Assembly: GCF_001306915.1 (NCBI RefSeq)
Contig: NZ_LJTC01000006.1
Location: 124,774-188,773, forward strand
Source of the DNA: Pseudoalteromonas lipolytica
GTDB lineage: Bacteria; Pseudomonadota; Gammaproteobacteria; Enterobacterales; Alteromonadaceae
Direction: 5' to 3'
DNA: 64,000 bases
Below are positions 16,817 through 25,985 of this stretch, in pieces (the stretch's first letter is position 1; each line of letters begins with the position of its first letter). The notes under the pieces were generated by a model, which saw only the letters and a list, made by a program, of their open reading frames with translations, was not told where the DNA came from and made no database searches. Made by a program: the position numbers and the translations under genes.

Positions 16817-17341
16817 TTGGCGATTATTTTAGGGATTGATCCTGGTTCACGATTAACAGGGTACGGCGTGATTGCTCACCAAGGTGCTAAGTTCACTTAT
16901 TTAGGCAGTGGCTGCATTAAATTGGCCGATCACGATTTTCCGATACGCTTAAAAATGATTTACCAAGGGATCAGTCAATTGGTAGAGCAATTCTCCCCAG
17001 ACAGTTTTGCTATCGAAAAAGTGTTTATGGCACACAACCCAGACTCAGCGCTTAAACTCGGTCAAGCACGTGGCGCTGCTATCGTTGGTGCTTCAATGGC
17101 AGAGCTGCCAGTTTATGAATATTCAGCTCGGCAAATTAAGCAGGCCGTTGTAGGTAATGGCGGAGCCGATAAGTCTCAAGTACAGCATATGGTTAAAAAC
17201 ATTTTAAAGCTGCCAGGTACCCCTCAAGCCGATGCCGCAGATGCTTTAGCAATTGCTATTTGTCATGCACACTCAGAACAAAATTTAATAAAACTTGCGG
17301 GCAGTGCGAGCAAAACCGTAAGAGGACGATTAAGGAAGTAA
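16817..17341 (+). CDS. ruvC: Holliday junction resolvase RuvC
   Basis: Resolvase of 174 residues that cuts Holliday junctions symmetrically after RuvAB branch migration. The catalytic acids are visible: Asp in ILGIDPGS, Glu in FAIEKVF, and the Asp pair in [10 protein letters not shown]. The start is TTG 16817, because the conserved AIILGIDPG begins at the very next codon and no ATG lies nearby. There is only a weak ribosome binding site, so expression may be low by design. First gene of ruvCAB, two bases from ruvA. Confidence 0.96.
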   Translation: MAIILGIDPGSRLTGYGVIAHQGAKFTYLGSGCIKLADHDFPIRLKMIYQGISQLVEQFSPDSFAIEKVFMAHNPDSALKLGQARGAAIVGASMAELPVYEYSARQIKQAVVGNGGADKSQVQHMVKNILKLPGTPQADAADALAIAICHAHSEQNLIKLAGSASKTVRGRLRK

Positions 17342-17342
17342 T

Positions 17343-17963
17343 ATGATTGGTCGATTAAATGGCTTACTTGTTGAAAAGCAGCCACCAGAAATTCTTATCG
17401 AAGTAAGTGGTGTAGGCTACGAAGTACAAATGCCCATGACTTGCTTTTATGATTTACCGGCAGTGGGTGAGCAAGCGATTATTTATACCCATTTTGTGGT
17501 ACGTGAAGATGCCCAGCTATTATTTGGCTTTAACAACAAAACCGAACGCGCTTTATTTAGAGAGCTTTTAAAAGCCAATGGTGTAGGGCCAAAGCTTGGT
17601 CTAGCTATTTTATCGGGTATGTCGGCGCAGCAATTTGTTAGTTGTGTTAATAATGAAGATGCGACCACACTGGTTAAACTACCGGGCGTTGGTAAAAAAA
17701 CGGCTGAGCGTTTAGTGCTCGAAATGAAAGACAGGCTTAAAAATTGGGGTAATGACTTATTTACACCATTTAGCGATAATGCCGTCATTGAGCCATCAAG
17801 TGATGATACCCTAGTAGCAAATAATGCTGCTGATGATGCTGTATCAGCACTTGTGGCATTAGGCTATAAGCTACCGCAAGCACAAAAAGCGGTTAAAACA
17901 GTGAACAAACCAGATATGACGACCGAGGTTCTAATTAAAGAAGCTCTAAAATCAATGTTGTGA
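17343..17963 (+). CDS. ruvA: Holliday junction DNA helicase subunit RuvA
   Basis: Junction-binding subunit of 206 residues. The OB-fold start ([21 protein letters not shown]) is followed by two helix-hairpin-helix motifs ([18 protein letters not shown] and [19 protein letters not shown]). An acidic linker and the C-terminal UBA-like domain that contacts RuvB ([19 protein letters not shown]) follow. It tetramerises on four-way junctions. It sits between ruvC and ruvB with gaps of one and seven bases. Confidence 0.97.
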   Translation: MIGRLNGLLVEKQPPEILIEVSGVGYEVQMPMTCFYDLPAVGEQAIIYTHFVVREDAQLLFGFNNKTERALFRELLKANGVGPKLGLAILSGMSAQQFVSCVNNEDATTLVKLPGVGKKTAERLVLEMKDRLKNWGNDLFTPFSDNAVIEPSSDDTLVANNAADDAVSALVALGYKLPQAQKAVKTVNKPDMTTEVLIKEALKSML

Positions 17964-17970
17964 GTAAACC

Positions 17971-18975
17971 ATGATTGAAGCAGATCGCTTAATAGATGCG
18001 AGTGAACAAAGTAACGAAGACAGTGTTGATCGTGCCATACGACCAAAACTGTTAACCGATTACACAGGCCAGCCGCATGTTAAGCAGCAAATGGAAATTT
18101 TTATTGAGGCTGCTCGCCATCGTGGCGAAGCGCTGGATCACTTATTAATATTTGGTCCACCGGGTCTTGGTAAAACCACACTTGCAAACATTGTTGCCAA
18201 CGAGCTTAACGTTAATATTAAAACAACGTCGGGGCCAGTGCTTGAAAAAGCAGGGGATTTAGCCGCACTTTTAACGAACCTTGAAGAAGGTGACGTACTG
18301 TTTATTGACGAAATTCACCGTTTGAGCCCGCAAGTCGAAGAGATTTTGTATCCAGCAATGGAAGATTATCAGCTGGATATCATGATAGGTGAAGGCCCTG
18401 CAGCACGTTCAATCAAGCTTGATTTGCCACCATTTACTTTAATTGGTGCAACAACGCGTGCAGGCTCACTCACCTCACCACTTAGAGACCGTTTTGGCAT
18501 CGTACAGCGATTAGAGTTTTATTCAGTTGAAGACCTCTCAAAAATTGTTGCTCGCTCAGCAAGCTTTTTAGATTTAACCATGTGCGATGAAGGCGCTACA
18601 GAAATCGCCAAGCGCTCACGTGGTACACCGCGCATAGCGAATCGTTTATTACGCCGCGTTCGTGATTACACCCAAGTGAAATCAGACGGTAAAGTGAATG
18701 CTACAGTTGCCGAGCAAGCCCTCGATATGATTGATGTCGATAAAAGCGGTTTTGACTACATGGATAGAAAATACTTGCTAGCTATTATCGAAAAATTTAT
18801 GGGCGGCCCCGTTGGCCTTGATAACCTAGCGGCTGCAATTGGCGAAGAAAAAGAAACCATTGAAGATGTGATAGAGCCGTTTTTAATTCAACAAGGCTTT
18901 ATACAACGCACCCCACGCGGACGACTTGTTTCAGACATTGCCTACCTGCACTTTGGATTAACGCCAGAAAAATAA
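17971..18975 (+). CDS. ruvB: Holliday junction DNA helicase motor RuvB
   Basis: AAA+ motor of 334 residues that drives branch migration. Walker [10 protein letters not shown], Walker [11 protein letters not shown], sensor 1 GATTRAG, an Arg finger region (SPLRDRFG) and sensor 2 GTPRIANRL are visible, followed by the winged-helix DNA-binding domain ending in RTPRGR. Last gene of the ruvCAB operon, with a terminator downstream. Confidence 0.97.
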   Translation: MIEADRLIDASEQSNEDSVDRAIRPKLLTDYTGQPHVKQQMEIFIEAARHRGEALDHLLIFGPPGLGKTTLANIVANELNVNIKTTSGPVLEKAGDLAALLTNLEEGDVLFIDEIHRLSPQVEEILYPAMEDYQLDIMIGEGPAARSIKLDLPPFTLIGATTRAGSLTSPLRDRFGIVQRLEFYSVEDLSKIVARSASFLDLTMCDEGATEIAKRSRGTPRIANRLLRRVRDYTQVKSDGKVNATVAEQALDMIDVDKSGFDYMDRKYLLAIIEKFMGGPVGLDNLAAAIGEEKETIEDVIEPFLIQQGFIQRTPRGRLVSDIAYLHFGLTPEK

Positions 18976-19020
18976 CTAAAAACCCCGCGGTTAGTTACAA
19001 GCTTTAAGCTATAAGTATCA

Positions 19021-19044
19021 AGCAGCTCGAAAGGGCTGCTTTTT
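19021..19044 (+). terminator. Terminator of ruvCAB
   Basis: Stem AGCAGCTC / GGGCTGCT with a GAAA loop and one T-G pair, followed by TTTTA. Confidence 0.8.
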
Positions 19045-19084
19045 ATCGAGATAAATTGCTTGTATCCAACGGGTAAGTAGATTT

Positions 19085-19126
19085 TTACCGCTTACCGCTT
19101 ACCGCTTACCGCTTACCGCTTACCAC
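19085..19126. repeat. Tandem 7-base repeat
   Basis: Five perfect copies of TTACCGC followed by one changed copy (TTACCAC). It lies between the ruvB terminator and the minus-strand RNA terminator, outside any gene. The 7-base unit makes it prone to slippage and possibly variable between strains. Confidence 0.9.
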
Positions 19127-19208
19127 TGGGTTGTTGTCTCATTTTAACATCTGTAATTCACATGCTGTTAAGTTATCGATAGGTATTCTCATTGACGTTT
19201 GTGTAGGC

Positions 19209-19389
19209 AAAAAAAAGCCCGCATAAGGATGCGGGCAAACAACAAGTTGAAGGAAGTAATCCAGGGAACTACGGTCTACTTAAAAAAGGTTTTATCCAGA
19301 TCTAAGCAAACCTAGTGCAATACGAATTTTCATATTGCTAAAAACGGAGCTTAATGAAAGAAACTTTCATGAGGTTGCTAGCTCGGTAT
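19209..19389 (-). ncRNA. Probable structured small RNA of about 180 bases
   Basis: On the minus strand a full transcription unit without a protein frame can be read. The promoter has -35 TTGAAG (19419-19424), a 17-base spacer and -10 TATTAT (19396-19401). Two internal hairpins follow: ATGAAAG / CTTTCAT closed by an outer GAGCT / AGCTC pair, and GCAATA / TATTGC. The unit ends in an intrinsic terminator (GCCCGCAT / ATGCGGGC with a four-base loop, then eight T, 19209-19236). The start near 19389 is estimated from the -10 box. It does not match 6S, tmRNA, Spot 42 or GcvB as I know them. Target genes are unknown. Confidence 0.5.
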
Positions 19390-19395
19390 AGGTAA

Positions 19396-19424
19396 ATAAT
19401 ACGCAATGATGGATTTTTCTTCAA
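19396..19424 (-). promoter_or_regulatory. Sigma70-type promoter of the small RNA
   Basis: TTGAAG at 19419-19424 and TATTAT at 19396-19401 on the minus strand, separated by exactly 17 bases. Confidence 0.5.
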
Positions 19425-19916
19425 ACTAGAAAAATTTTATTTTCAGATAAAAAAAACTAATGCGAGTATATTTTTTAATTGTTTTCTTTTTGTTCACATT
19501 GTGAATATATTAATTTTAAGTTTATGAATGGGAAGGTTTTTATAAATTTTAAGAACTTTATTCAGGATTAGTTTAAGTATTCTGTAGTAGATTCGTAAAA
19601 GTGCTTTTGGGTGTTTATGCGTTATTTATGAATAAACGCCGAGTTTTTGGCTGTTTTGGTTGCTTTTTAGTGTCACTGTAATGACTTATTATTAAGGTGA
19701 AAATATGCATAATTGTATTGATAAAACCTAATATGGCTAAAAAATAACTAAGCAAATTGCTTTTTACCGTTATTTGCCGCTAATTCACAGCAAGAGCGTT
19801 GTCAGTTCACAGCTGACTAGATACACTAGATGTAACTTTTGGCCGCCTTTGTGGTCAATAAATACAAGTGTAAAAAATATAACAAATTACATAGAAATCT
19901 ATTTTAGGAGTTTAAC

Positions 19917-20621
19917 GTGGGATCAGGGCTTAACTTTTTAGATCTTATTCTAGAAGCCAGTGTACTTGTCCAGCTAGTAATGTTGGCATTAGTCGGTATG
20001 TCGGTAATGTCATGGGCAATTATCTTTCAGCGTAAAAAAGCGATTTCTGATGCACTTAATGGCGCAAAGCGCTTTGAGCAGAAGTTTTGGTCGGGTATTG
20101 ACCTAAGTAAATTATACAACGAAGTATCAGCGCGTCCTGGTGGCGCATCAGGTGTTGAAGCATTATTCGTTGCAGGTTTTAAAGAGTTTGCACGTCATAA
20201 GAAAAATTCACCACAAAGTGCAAGTATTGTTATGGAAGGCACACACCGTTCAATGCGTGTTGCTTTATCGCGTGAAGTTGAAAAGCTTGAGTCAAGTTTA
20301 TCGTTTTTAGCAACAGTGGGTTCTATTAGTCCTTACATCGGCCTGTTTGGTACGGTGTGGGGTATTATGAACGCATTTATCGCATTAGGTGAAGTTAAGC
20401 AAGCAACGCTACAAATGGTAGCGCCAGGTATTGCTGAAGCACTAATCGCAACAGCAATGGGTTTATTTGCTGCAATTCCAGCTGTTATTGCTTACAACCG
20501 TTTTGCAAACAAAGTAGAAAAGCTTGAAGGTAATTATATTAACTTCATGGAAGAGTTCGCCAATATTTTACACCGCCAAGCTGCTGCGCAAATAGAGGCT
20601 AAAGCGAATGTACCAGCGTAA
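19917..20621 (+). CDS. tolQ: TolQ, proton-channel subunit of the Tol-Pal system
   Basis: Inner-membrane protein of 234 residues, ExbB/MotA family, which with TolR converts the proton motive force into TolA movement during outer-membrane constriction. Three TM segments are visible: about residues 14-36 ([22 protein letters not shown]), 130-155 ([21 protein letters not shown]) and 166-190 ([22 protein letters not shown]). The start is GTG 19917 with AGGAG upstream, and the gene overlaps tolR by 14 bases. Confidence 0.96.
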   Translation: MGSGLNFLDLILEASVLVQLVMLALVGMSVMSWAIIFQRKKAISDALNGAKRFEQKFWSGIDLSKLYNEVSARPGGASGVEALFVAGFKEFARHKKNSPQSASIVMEGTHRSMRVALSREVEKLESSLSFLATVGSISPYIGLFGTVWGIMNAFIALGEVKQATLQMVAPGIAEALIATAMGLFAAIPAVIAYNRFANKVEKLEGNYINFMEEFANILHRQAAAQIEAKANVPA

Positions 20622-21033
20622 GAAACGTCGCCCAGTAGGTGAGATAAACGTAGTTCCTTACATTGACGTAATGTTGGTACTACTAATCATATTTATGGCA
20701 ACTGCGCCACTTATTACTCATGGTGTAAAAGTAGATTTGCCAAAGATGGAAGAATCGGATCTTGTTGATACTAAAGACACGCCTCCAATTATTGCGTCAA
20801 TTGATGCTGAAGGTAAGTACTATGTAAGTATAGGTACAGATCCTGAAGCACCAATGGAAGCGTTGGATGTTGCTGCAGTGATTAAACTTCAGCTGCAAAA
20901 GAATCCAGATACGCCAGTGATGATCAAAGGTTCGGGCCGTGTTTCTTATCAAGAAGTACTGCTACTCATGGACTTTTTGAAAAATGCCGGTGTGCCTTCA
21001 GTGGGTTTAATGACCGAATCATTTGAGGGTTAG
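20608..21033 (+). CDS. tolR: TolR, inner-membrane partner of TolQ
   Basis: A 141-residue ExbD-family protein. A basic N-terminus ([17 protein letters not shown]) precedes a single TM segment that begins with the proton-carrying Asp ([18 protein letters not shown]). The periplasmic domain dimerises and can bind peptidoglycan. It starts inside tolQ, and its stop is one base from the tolA start codon. Confidence 0.96.
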   Translation: MYQRKKRRPVGEINVVPYIDVMLVLLIIFMATAPLITHGVKVDLPKMEESDLVDTKDTPPIIASIDAEGKYYVSIGTDPEAPMEALDVAAVIKLQLQKNPDTPVMIKGSGRVSYQEVLLLMDFLKNAGVPSVGLMTESFEG

Positions 21034-21034
21034 T

Positions 21035-21973
21035 ATGCGTGAGTCATTAATCAAATCGATTCTATTACATCTGGGTATTATTGGTTTTTTAATTGGATCA
21101 GCTAGTTTTCATTTACCTACTCCTAAGGTAATGGAAGTAACTTTGAATCCAGCTATGCCTGAGCCAGAAAAGGCTGTTTCAGCAGTTACGGTAGACCAAC
21201 AAAAGGTTGAACAAAAAATTGCTGAGCTAAAAAAGCAAGAAGAAGCGAAAAAACAAGCTGAAGCAAAGCGTCTTCGTGATCTTGAACGACGTGCCAATGA
21301 CGCGCGCAAGCAACGTGAAGCGGAAGACCGTCGTCTTAAAAAGCTAGAACAACAGCGCCGCGCGAAAGAGAAAGAAAAAGCAGAAGCCGAAGCACAAGCG
21401 AAAAAAGCACGTGAAATTCAGCAAAAAGAACGTGCTAAAGCGCAACAAGCTGAAAAGCAAAAGCAAGAAGCTGAAGCAGCAGCAAAAGCTGCAGCAGAAA
21501 AGCGCAAAGCTGAAGAAGAGGCGTTAAAGAAAGCGGAAGAAGAGCGTAAGCGTAAAGCTGCCGAAGCAGAAGCTGAACGTAAACGCAAAGAAGCCGAAGC
21601 CGAGCGTAAACGCCAGCAAGCATTGCAAGAGCAAATGTTGCAAGAGCAGTTAGCTGCTGAGCAAGCTGCACGAAATAAAGTTCGTCAACAGCAAATTGTA
21701 AGTGAAGTCGACAAATACAAAGCCTTAATAATGGCACGTATTCAGCAAACTTTACTTATCGATGAAAAGATGAAGAATAAACAATGTCGTGTAAATATTC
21801 GTCTTGGCTTTAATGGCTTAGTAACACAAGTTAAGTCATTAGGTGGTGATAAATTAGTGTGTGAAGCTGCGCTTCGAGCTGTTCGTATGGCAGATACACT
21901 CCCGGTATCACCTGATAAAGACGTATTTGAGCAACTTAAAAATATTAATTTAACAATCAAGCCAGAATTCTAA
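21035..21973 (+). CDS. tolA: TolA, periplasm-spanning energy transducer
   Basis: A protein of 312 residues. ATG 21035 is chosen because GAGG sits six bases upstream inside the end of tolR; the TTG 12 bases earlier in frame is not needed. Domain I is an N-terminal TM (about residues 6-24). Domain II is a long Ala/Lys/Glu/Gln-rich helix (about 50-215) with repeats such as KKAEEERKRKAAEAEAERK. Domain III (about 225-312) contains a Cys pair (CRVNIRL and LVCEAALRA) and contacts TolB/Pal. The repetitive helix makes length variation between strains likely. Confidence 0.95.
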   Translation: MRESLIKSILLHLGIIGFLIGSASFHLPTPKVMEVTLNPAMPEPEKAVSAVTVDQQKVEQKIAELKKQEEAKKQAEAKRLRDLERRANDARKQREAEDRRLKKLEQQRRAKEKEKAEAEAQAKKAREIQQKERAKAQQAEKQKQEAEAAAKAAAEKRKAEEEALKKAEEERKRKAAEAEAERKRKEAEAERKRQQALQEQMLQEQLAAEQAARNKVRQQQIVSEVDKYKALIMARIQQTLLIDEKMKNKQCRVNIRLGFNGLVTQVKSLGGDKLVCEAALRAVRMADTLPVSPDKDVFEQLKNINLTIKPEF

Positions 21974-21982
21974 AGGAATGAT

Positions 21983-23341
21983 ATGTTCAACCAGATAAAA
22001 ACAGCATGTTTTATTGTATTACTGGGCTTTCATGGCATCGCCAGTGCTGCACTAGAAATTGTTATTACCGAAGGTGTTGATGGTGCACGTCCGATTGCGG
22101 TTGTGCCATTTCAATACAATGGGGTTGGCCCCATCCCTGAAAAGTTAAGTACTGTTATTGCAGCAGACTTAATGCGTAGTGGTAAATTTAAACCTATTGA
22201 TGTAGCAACAATGCCTCAATTACCAGCAACTGATACTGACGTTGACTATGCTGCATGGGTTAATAAAGGTGTTGAAGCCGTTCTTGTTGGTCAAGTTGAA
22301 CAACAGCCAGGTGGACGTTACTTAGTTAAGTATGAGCTTATTGATGTTATTCGTGGTCAGATCACGGGTGGTCAAACACAGATGATGAGTAACGGTAAGT
22401 TAGTTAAAAGCCAAGACCATATTCTTGATGCAAGAGAAAGTGTAATAGCTGAAACGGGTTTCCGCCGCTACGCTCACCGCATCAGTGATGTTGTATATGA
22501 AGCTTTAACTGGCGAAAAAGGTGCATTCTTAACGAAGATTGCCTACGTTATTGTGAGAGAAAATCAGGCAATGCCTTATCAGTTAGTCGTTGCTGATTAT
22601 GATGGTTTTAATGAGCAAGTATTACTTCGTTCTAAAGAGCCATTAATGTCACCGGCATGGTCACCAGATGGTACTAAGCTTGCGTATGTAACATTTGAAA
22701 ATCGTCAAAGCCAAATTTACATTCAAGATTTATACACGGGTAAACGTGAGCTGATCACAAGTCACCCTGGTATTAATGGTGCGCCACAGTTCTCACCTGA
22801 TGGCAAAAAGCTACTATTAGTGCTCTCTAAAGACCGCAATGGTGCAACAGAAGTATATGTTTTAGACCTTGCAACTCGCAAAGAAAGACGCCTTACAAAT
22901 CACCGTAGTATAGATACTGAACCATCTTGGTTCCCTAATGGGCAAGATATTGTGTTTACGTCTGAAAGGGGTGGTAATGCCCAGATTTATAAGTTAAATT
23001 TGCAAACTGGTAGGTCAAAACGCATGACGTTTGACGGAGATATGAACCTAGCAGGTTCGGTTTCTCCAGACGGAAAAGAATTAGTGATGGTGAACCGTAC
23101 CAACGGTCAATACCATCTTGCTAAGAAAGAGCTAGCTACAGGTGCGTTCCAAGTATTAACTAGAACACGCCTTGATGAATCGCCGAGTATCGCACCAAAC
23201 GGCTCGATGATTATCTACAGCACGCTTCATAATAATAAACAGGTGTTGGCGTTAGTTTCTATGGATGGTCGCTTTAAAGCACGCTTACCTGTGCTAGACG
23301 GACAAGTTAAGGCACCGGCTTGGTCGCCTTATTTACAGTAA
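21983..23341 (+). CDS. tolB: TolB, periplasmic beta-propeller
   Basis: A 452-residue periplasmic protein with a signal peptide (about residues 1-22, ending GIASAA). It has the N-terminal TolB domain ([11 protein letters not shown]) and a six-bladed WD40-like propeller recognisable by repeated SPDG-type turns ([56 protein letters not shown]). TolB shuttles between TolA and Pal. It lies nine bases after tolA in the operon. Confidence 0.96.
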   Translation: MFNQIKTACFIVLLGFHGIASAALEIVITEGVDGARPIAVVPFQYNGVGPIPEKLSTVIAADLMRSGKFKPIDVATMPQLPATDTDVDYAAWVNKGVEAVLVGQVEQQPGGRYLVKYELIDVIRGQITGGQTQMMSNGKLVKSQDHILDARESVIAETGFRRYAHRISDVVYEALTGEKGAFLTKIAYVIVRENQAMPYQLVVADYDGFNEQVLLRSKEPLMSPAWSPDGTKLAYVTFENRQSQIYIQDLYTGKRELITSHPGINGAPQFSPDGKKLLLVLSKDRNGATEVYVLDLATRKERRLTNHRSIDTEPSWFPNGQDIVFTSERGGNAQIYKLNLQTGRSKRMTFDGDMNLAGSVSPDGKELVMVNRTNGQYHLAKKELATGAFQVLTRTRLDESPSIAPNGSMIIYSTLHNNKQVLALVSMDGRFKARLPVLDGQVKAPAWSPYLQ

Positions 23342-23375
23342 TTATACTGGTTTACTCAATATAGGAATCAATTAA

Positions 23376-23918
23376 ATGCAACTTAATAAAACTTTAAAAG
23401 GCCTGCTAATTGCTGTGCCAGTGATGACATTAGCGGCGTGTAGCTCTTCTTCAGGTGTTGATGAAGGTGCTGCAAACCAATCTAACCAAGGTATGGTTGA
23501 GCAATCAAACAACACTGATACTGTTGAAGTTGCAACGCTTACTCCAGAGCAACAAGCTGAAGAAGCACTTCGTGAAAAATACGAAGCGTTACGTCAAGAG
23601 CAAATCATTTACTTTGGTTTTGATAACGCAAAAATCCAAAGCAAGTATGCTGAACTATTACAAGCACACGCTGAATTCTTAGTACAAAACCCTTCAGTTA
23701 AAGTACTAATCGAAGGTCACGCTGATGAGCGCGGTACGCCTGAGTACAACATCGCACTAGGCGAGCACCGTGGTCAAGCAGTAGAAAAATACTTACAAAG
23801 TTTAGGTGTTTCTGCTAGCCAAATGTCAGTAGTGAGCTATGGTGAAGAGAAGCCAATGGTTAAGTCTCGCACTGAAGAAGCGTTCGCGAAGAACCGTCGC
23901 GCAGTATTAGTTTACTAA
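23376..23918 (+). CDS. pal: Pal, peptidoglycan-associated lipoprotein
   Basis: A 180-residue outer-membrane lipoprotein. The signal peptide ends in the lipobox LAAC (Cys 22), followed by a Ser/Asn/Gln-rich linker and an OmpA-like peptidoglycan-binding domain. That domain has FGFDNAKIQ, EGHADERGTPEYNIALGEHR with the DAP-binding Asp and Arg, and the C-terminal KNRRAVL. The frame at 23455-23682 is a shadow. Confidence 0.97.
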   Translation: MQLNKTLKGLLIAVPVMTLAACSSSSGVDEGAANQSNQGMVEQSNNTDTVEVATLTPEQQAEEALREKYEALRQEQIIYFGFDNAKIQSKYAELLQAHAEFLVQNPSVKVLIEGHADERGTPEYNIALGEHRGQAVEKYLQSLGVSASQMSVVSYGEEKPMVKSRTEEAFAKNRRAVLVY

Positions 23919-23930
23919 TAAAGAGTCATT

Positions 23931-24692
23931 ATGAAGCCGAAAATTATTTTGGCAGCAATGATCTTAAGCGGGAGCACCCAGTTATGGGCTGCTCCCGCTC
24001 CTGTTTCAGAAGCTGCAAGCTCGCAATCGAGCATTGAGAAGCGTTTAGTCGCTTTAGAAAACATGATGAAGTCACGTAATTTATTGCAAGCTGAGCTTCA
24101 GCAGCAGCTTAATATTTTACAAGACGAAGTGAGCCAAGTACGTGGTATTACAGAAGAGCAAAGCTATAAGCTTGAAAAAGTACTGCAACGTCAGCGTGAG
24201 CTATATCAAGAAATTGAGAACCGAGTTAGCCAAGCTTATAGCCAGCCTGCTGCAACACAAACTCAACCTACAAATACTTATACAGATGTAGGTGCATCAC
24301 AGGCAATCAGTTCAGACTTATCTGAAAACGAAGCTTATGAGCGTGCAGTGGCGTTAATCATGAAAGATAAACGTTATGAGCAAGCAATTCCTGAGTTTCA
24401 AGCATTCTTAACGACATACCCAAATTCAGTGTATGCATCTAATGCGCATTATTGGTTAGGTCAGCTGTTAACTATTCAAAACGATCAAGCAGGTGCGACT
24501 GAGCACTTTAAAGTTGTTGTGAATGAATACCCTAATTCTAATAAGCGCCCAGATGCAATGTTAAAGTTAGGAAACTTATTAGCGGATCAAGGTTTAGGCG
24601 AGCAAGCCCTTAAAACCTTTAATGATTTAATTAATCAGTACCCAAGTACTACCGCTGCTAAATTAGCCACAGAACGTCTGTCGCAAATGTAG
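23931..24692 (+). CDS. cpoB: CpoB (YbgF), TPR coordinator of Tol and peptidoglycan synthesis
   Basis: A periplasmic protein of 253 residues. A signal peptide (about 1-20, ending LWAAP) is followed by a trimerising coiled coil (about 35-95, QLNILQDEVSQVRGITEEQ) and a low-complexity linker. A C-terminal TPR domain follows (YERAVALIMKDKRYEQAIPEF, SVYASNAHYWLGQLL, RPDAMLKLGNLLADQG). In E. coli it links TolA to PBP1B. Last gene of the operon, followed by the tRNA-Lys array exactly as ybgF precedes a tRNA cluster in E. coli. Confidence 0.94.
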   Translation: MKPKIILAAMILSGSTQLWAAPAPVSEAASSQSSIEKRLVALENMMKSRNLLQAELQQQLNILQDEVSQVRGITEEQSYKLEKVLQRQRELYQEIENRVSQAYSQPAATQTQPTNTYTDVGASQAISSDLSENEAYERAVALIMKDKRYEQAIPEFQAFLTTYPNSVYASNAHYWLGQLLTIQNDQAGATEHFKVVVNEYPNSNKRPDAMLKLGNLLADQGLGEQALKTFNDLINQYPSTTAAKLATERLSQM

Positions 24693-24779
24693 ATTTGACC
24701 TGATTAGACTGCTTTTTGACATAAGCGGTCTAAAATTAGGCAACTAGACATAAAAACTTAAAAAAAGAGATATTTTCTG

Positions 24780-24807
24780 TTGCACTCAGCATTTAAATAA
24801 GTATTAT
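24780..24807 (+). promoter_or_regulatory. Promoter of the tRNA-Lys array
   Basis: TTGCAC at 24780-24785, a 16-base spacer, then TATTAT at 24802-24807. It is followed by GC-rich AAGCGCCCGC, a discriminator of the type seen at growth-rate-controlled stable RNA promoters. The first tRNA begins 53 bases later. Confidence 0.55.
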
Positions 24808-24860
24808 AAGCGCCCGCAGCAGGCGATTGGTAACAACAGCCAAAATGCGGAAAAAAGAGC

Positions 24861-24936
24861 GGGTCATTAGCTCAGTTGGTAGAGCAGTGGACTTTTAATC
24901 CATTGGTCGATGGTTCAAGTCCATCATGACCCACCA
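24861..24936 (+). tRNA. tRNA-Lys(UUU), copy 1 of 8
   Basis: A 76-base cloverleaf with encoded CCA. Acceptor GGGTCAT / ATGACCC, anticodon loop CTTTTAA reading UUU, T loop TTCAAGT. The trailer ACCATTC pairs with GAATGGT downstream around a five-base loop. Confidence 0.97.
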
Positions 24937-24999
24937 TTCTCTTTGAATGGTAATCTTTAATCGACGGATTTACGTATAGCTTTTATAAGCAATTAGAGC

Positions 25000-25075
25000 G
25001 GGTCATTAGCTCAGTTGGTAGAGCAGTGGACTTTTAATCCATTGGTCGATGGTTCAAGTCCATCATGACCCACCA
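25000..25075 (+). tRNA. tRNA-Lys(UUU), copy 2 of 8
   Basis: Identical to copy 1 over 76 bases. The CCA end lies in an ACCATTC / GAATGGT hairpin with a three-base loop. Confidence 0.97.
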
Positions 25076-25130
25076 TTCTTTGAATGGTTCTATATAGGCG
25101 GATTTACGCAGCTTTTATTAGCATCAGAGC

Positions 25131-25206
25131 GGGTCATTAGCTCAGTTGGTAGAGCAGTGGACTTTTAATCCATTGGTCGATGGTTCAAGTCCATCATGAC
25201 CCACCA
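25131..25206 (+). tRNA. tRNA-Lys(UUU), copy 3 of 8
   Basis: Identical to copy 1. The spacer to copy 4 is nearly identical to that before it (GGCGGATTTACGCAGCTTTT core). Confidence 0.97.
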
Positions 25207-25261
25207 TTCTTTGAATGGTTTTATATCGGCGGATTTACGCAGCTTTTATTAGCATCAGAGC

Positions 25262-25337
25262 GGGTCATTAGCTCAGTTGGTAGAGCAGTGGACTTTTAAT
25301 CCATTGGTCGATGGTTCAAGTCCATCATGACCCACCA
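25262..25337 (+). tRNA. tRNA-Lys(UUU), copy 4 of 8
   Basis: Identical to copy 1, with the same CCA-trailer hairpin (loop TTTT). Confidence 0.97.
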
Positions 25338-25393
25338 TTCTTTTGAATGGTCTTAAATCGGCGGATTTACGCAGCTTTTACAAGCATCAGAGC

Positions 25394-25469
25394 GGGTCAT
25401 TAGCTCAGTTGGTAGAGCAGTGGACTTTTAATCCATTGGTCGATGGTTCAAGTCCATCATGACCCACCA
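25394..25469 (+). tRNA. tRNA-Lys(UUU), copy 5 of 8
   Basis: Identical to copy 1, with the same trailer hairpin. Confidence 0.97.
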
Positions 25470-25526
25470 TTCTTTTGAATGGTCTCATATCGGCGGATTT
25501 ACGCAGCTTTTTATAAGCAACAGAGC

Positions 25527-25602
25527 GGGTCATTAGCTCAGTTGGTAGAGCAGTGGACTTTTAATCCATTGGTCGATGGTTCAAGTCCATCATGACCCAC
25601 CA
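25527..25602 (+). tRNA. tRNA-Lys(UUU), copy 6 of 8
   Basis: Identical to copy 1. The trailer hairpin loop here is TTC, and the spacer switches to a second type ending in CATCTAAATATCCAGAGC. Confidence 0.97.
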
Positions 25603-25653
25603 TTCTTCGAATGGTCTTATATCGGCGGATTTACGCATCTAAATATCCAGAGC

Positions 25654-25729
25654 GGGTCATTAGCTCAGTTGGTAGAGCAGTGGACTTTTAATCCATTGGT
25701 CGATGGTTCGAGTCCATCATGACCCACCA
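25654..25729 (+). tRNA. tRNA-Lys(UUU), copy 7 of 8
   Basis: One base differs from the other copies: the T loop reads TTCGAGT instead of TTCAAGT, which is still a normal T loop. The trailer hairpin has a T-G pair in place of C-G. Confidence 0.97.
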
Positions 25730-25780
25730 TTTTTCGAATGGTCTCATATCGGCGGATTTACGCATCTAAATATCCAGAGC

Positions 25781-25856
25781 GGGTCATTAGCTCAGTTGGT
25801 AGAGCAGTGGACTTTTAATCCATTGGTCGATGGTTCAAGTCCATCATGACCCACCA
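25781..25856 (+). tRNA. tRNA-Lys(UUU), copy 8 of 8
   Basis: Identical to copy 1. The following sequence is ACCATTCCTGATT, without the trailer hairpin that follows all the other copies, so it marks the end of the array. Confidence 0.97.
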
Positions 25857-25985
25857 TTCCTGATTTATCTTTTCTTTCTAAGTTATCCTTTATTTATCTT
25901 AACAGCTCACAGCAATACTGTTCTTTAGCTTAAGATTCTCGTATAATTCGCGCCATGAATGCACTGTGGACTAAGTGGTCGAGAA

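Larger units (their letters stand above)
18976..19916. other. ruvB-tolQ intergenic region
   Basis: A 941-base gap with no protein gene. It holds the ruvB terminator (19021-19044), a 7-base tandem repeat (19085-19126), a probable minus-strand small RNA with its promoter (19209-19424), and then very AT-rich sequence leading to tolQ. The ybgC thioesterase gene that precedes tolQ in E. coli is not present here. Confidence 0.6.

Noticed and set aside
24861..25856. Regular repeat-spacer pattern that could suggest a CRISPR array
   Set aside because: The repeats are complete tRNA-Lys genes and the spacers are near identical, so it is not a CRISPR array.
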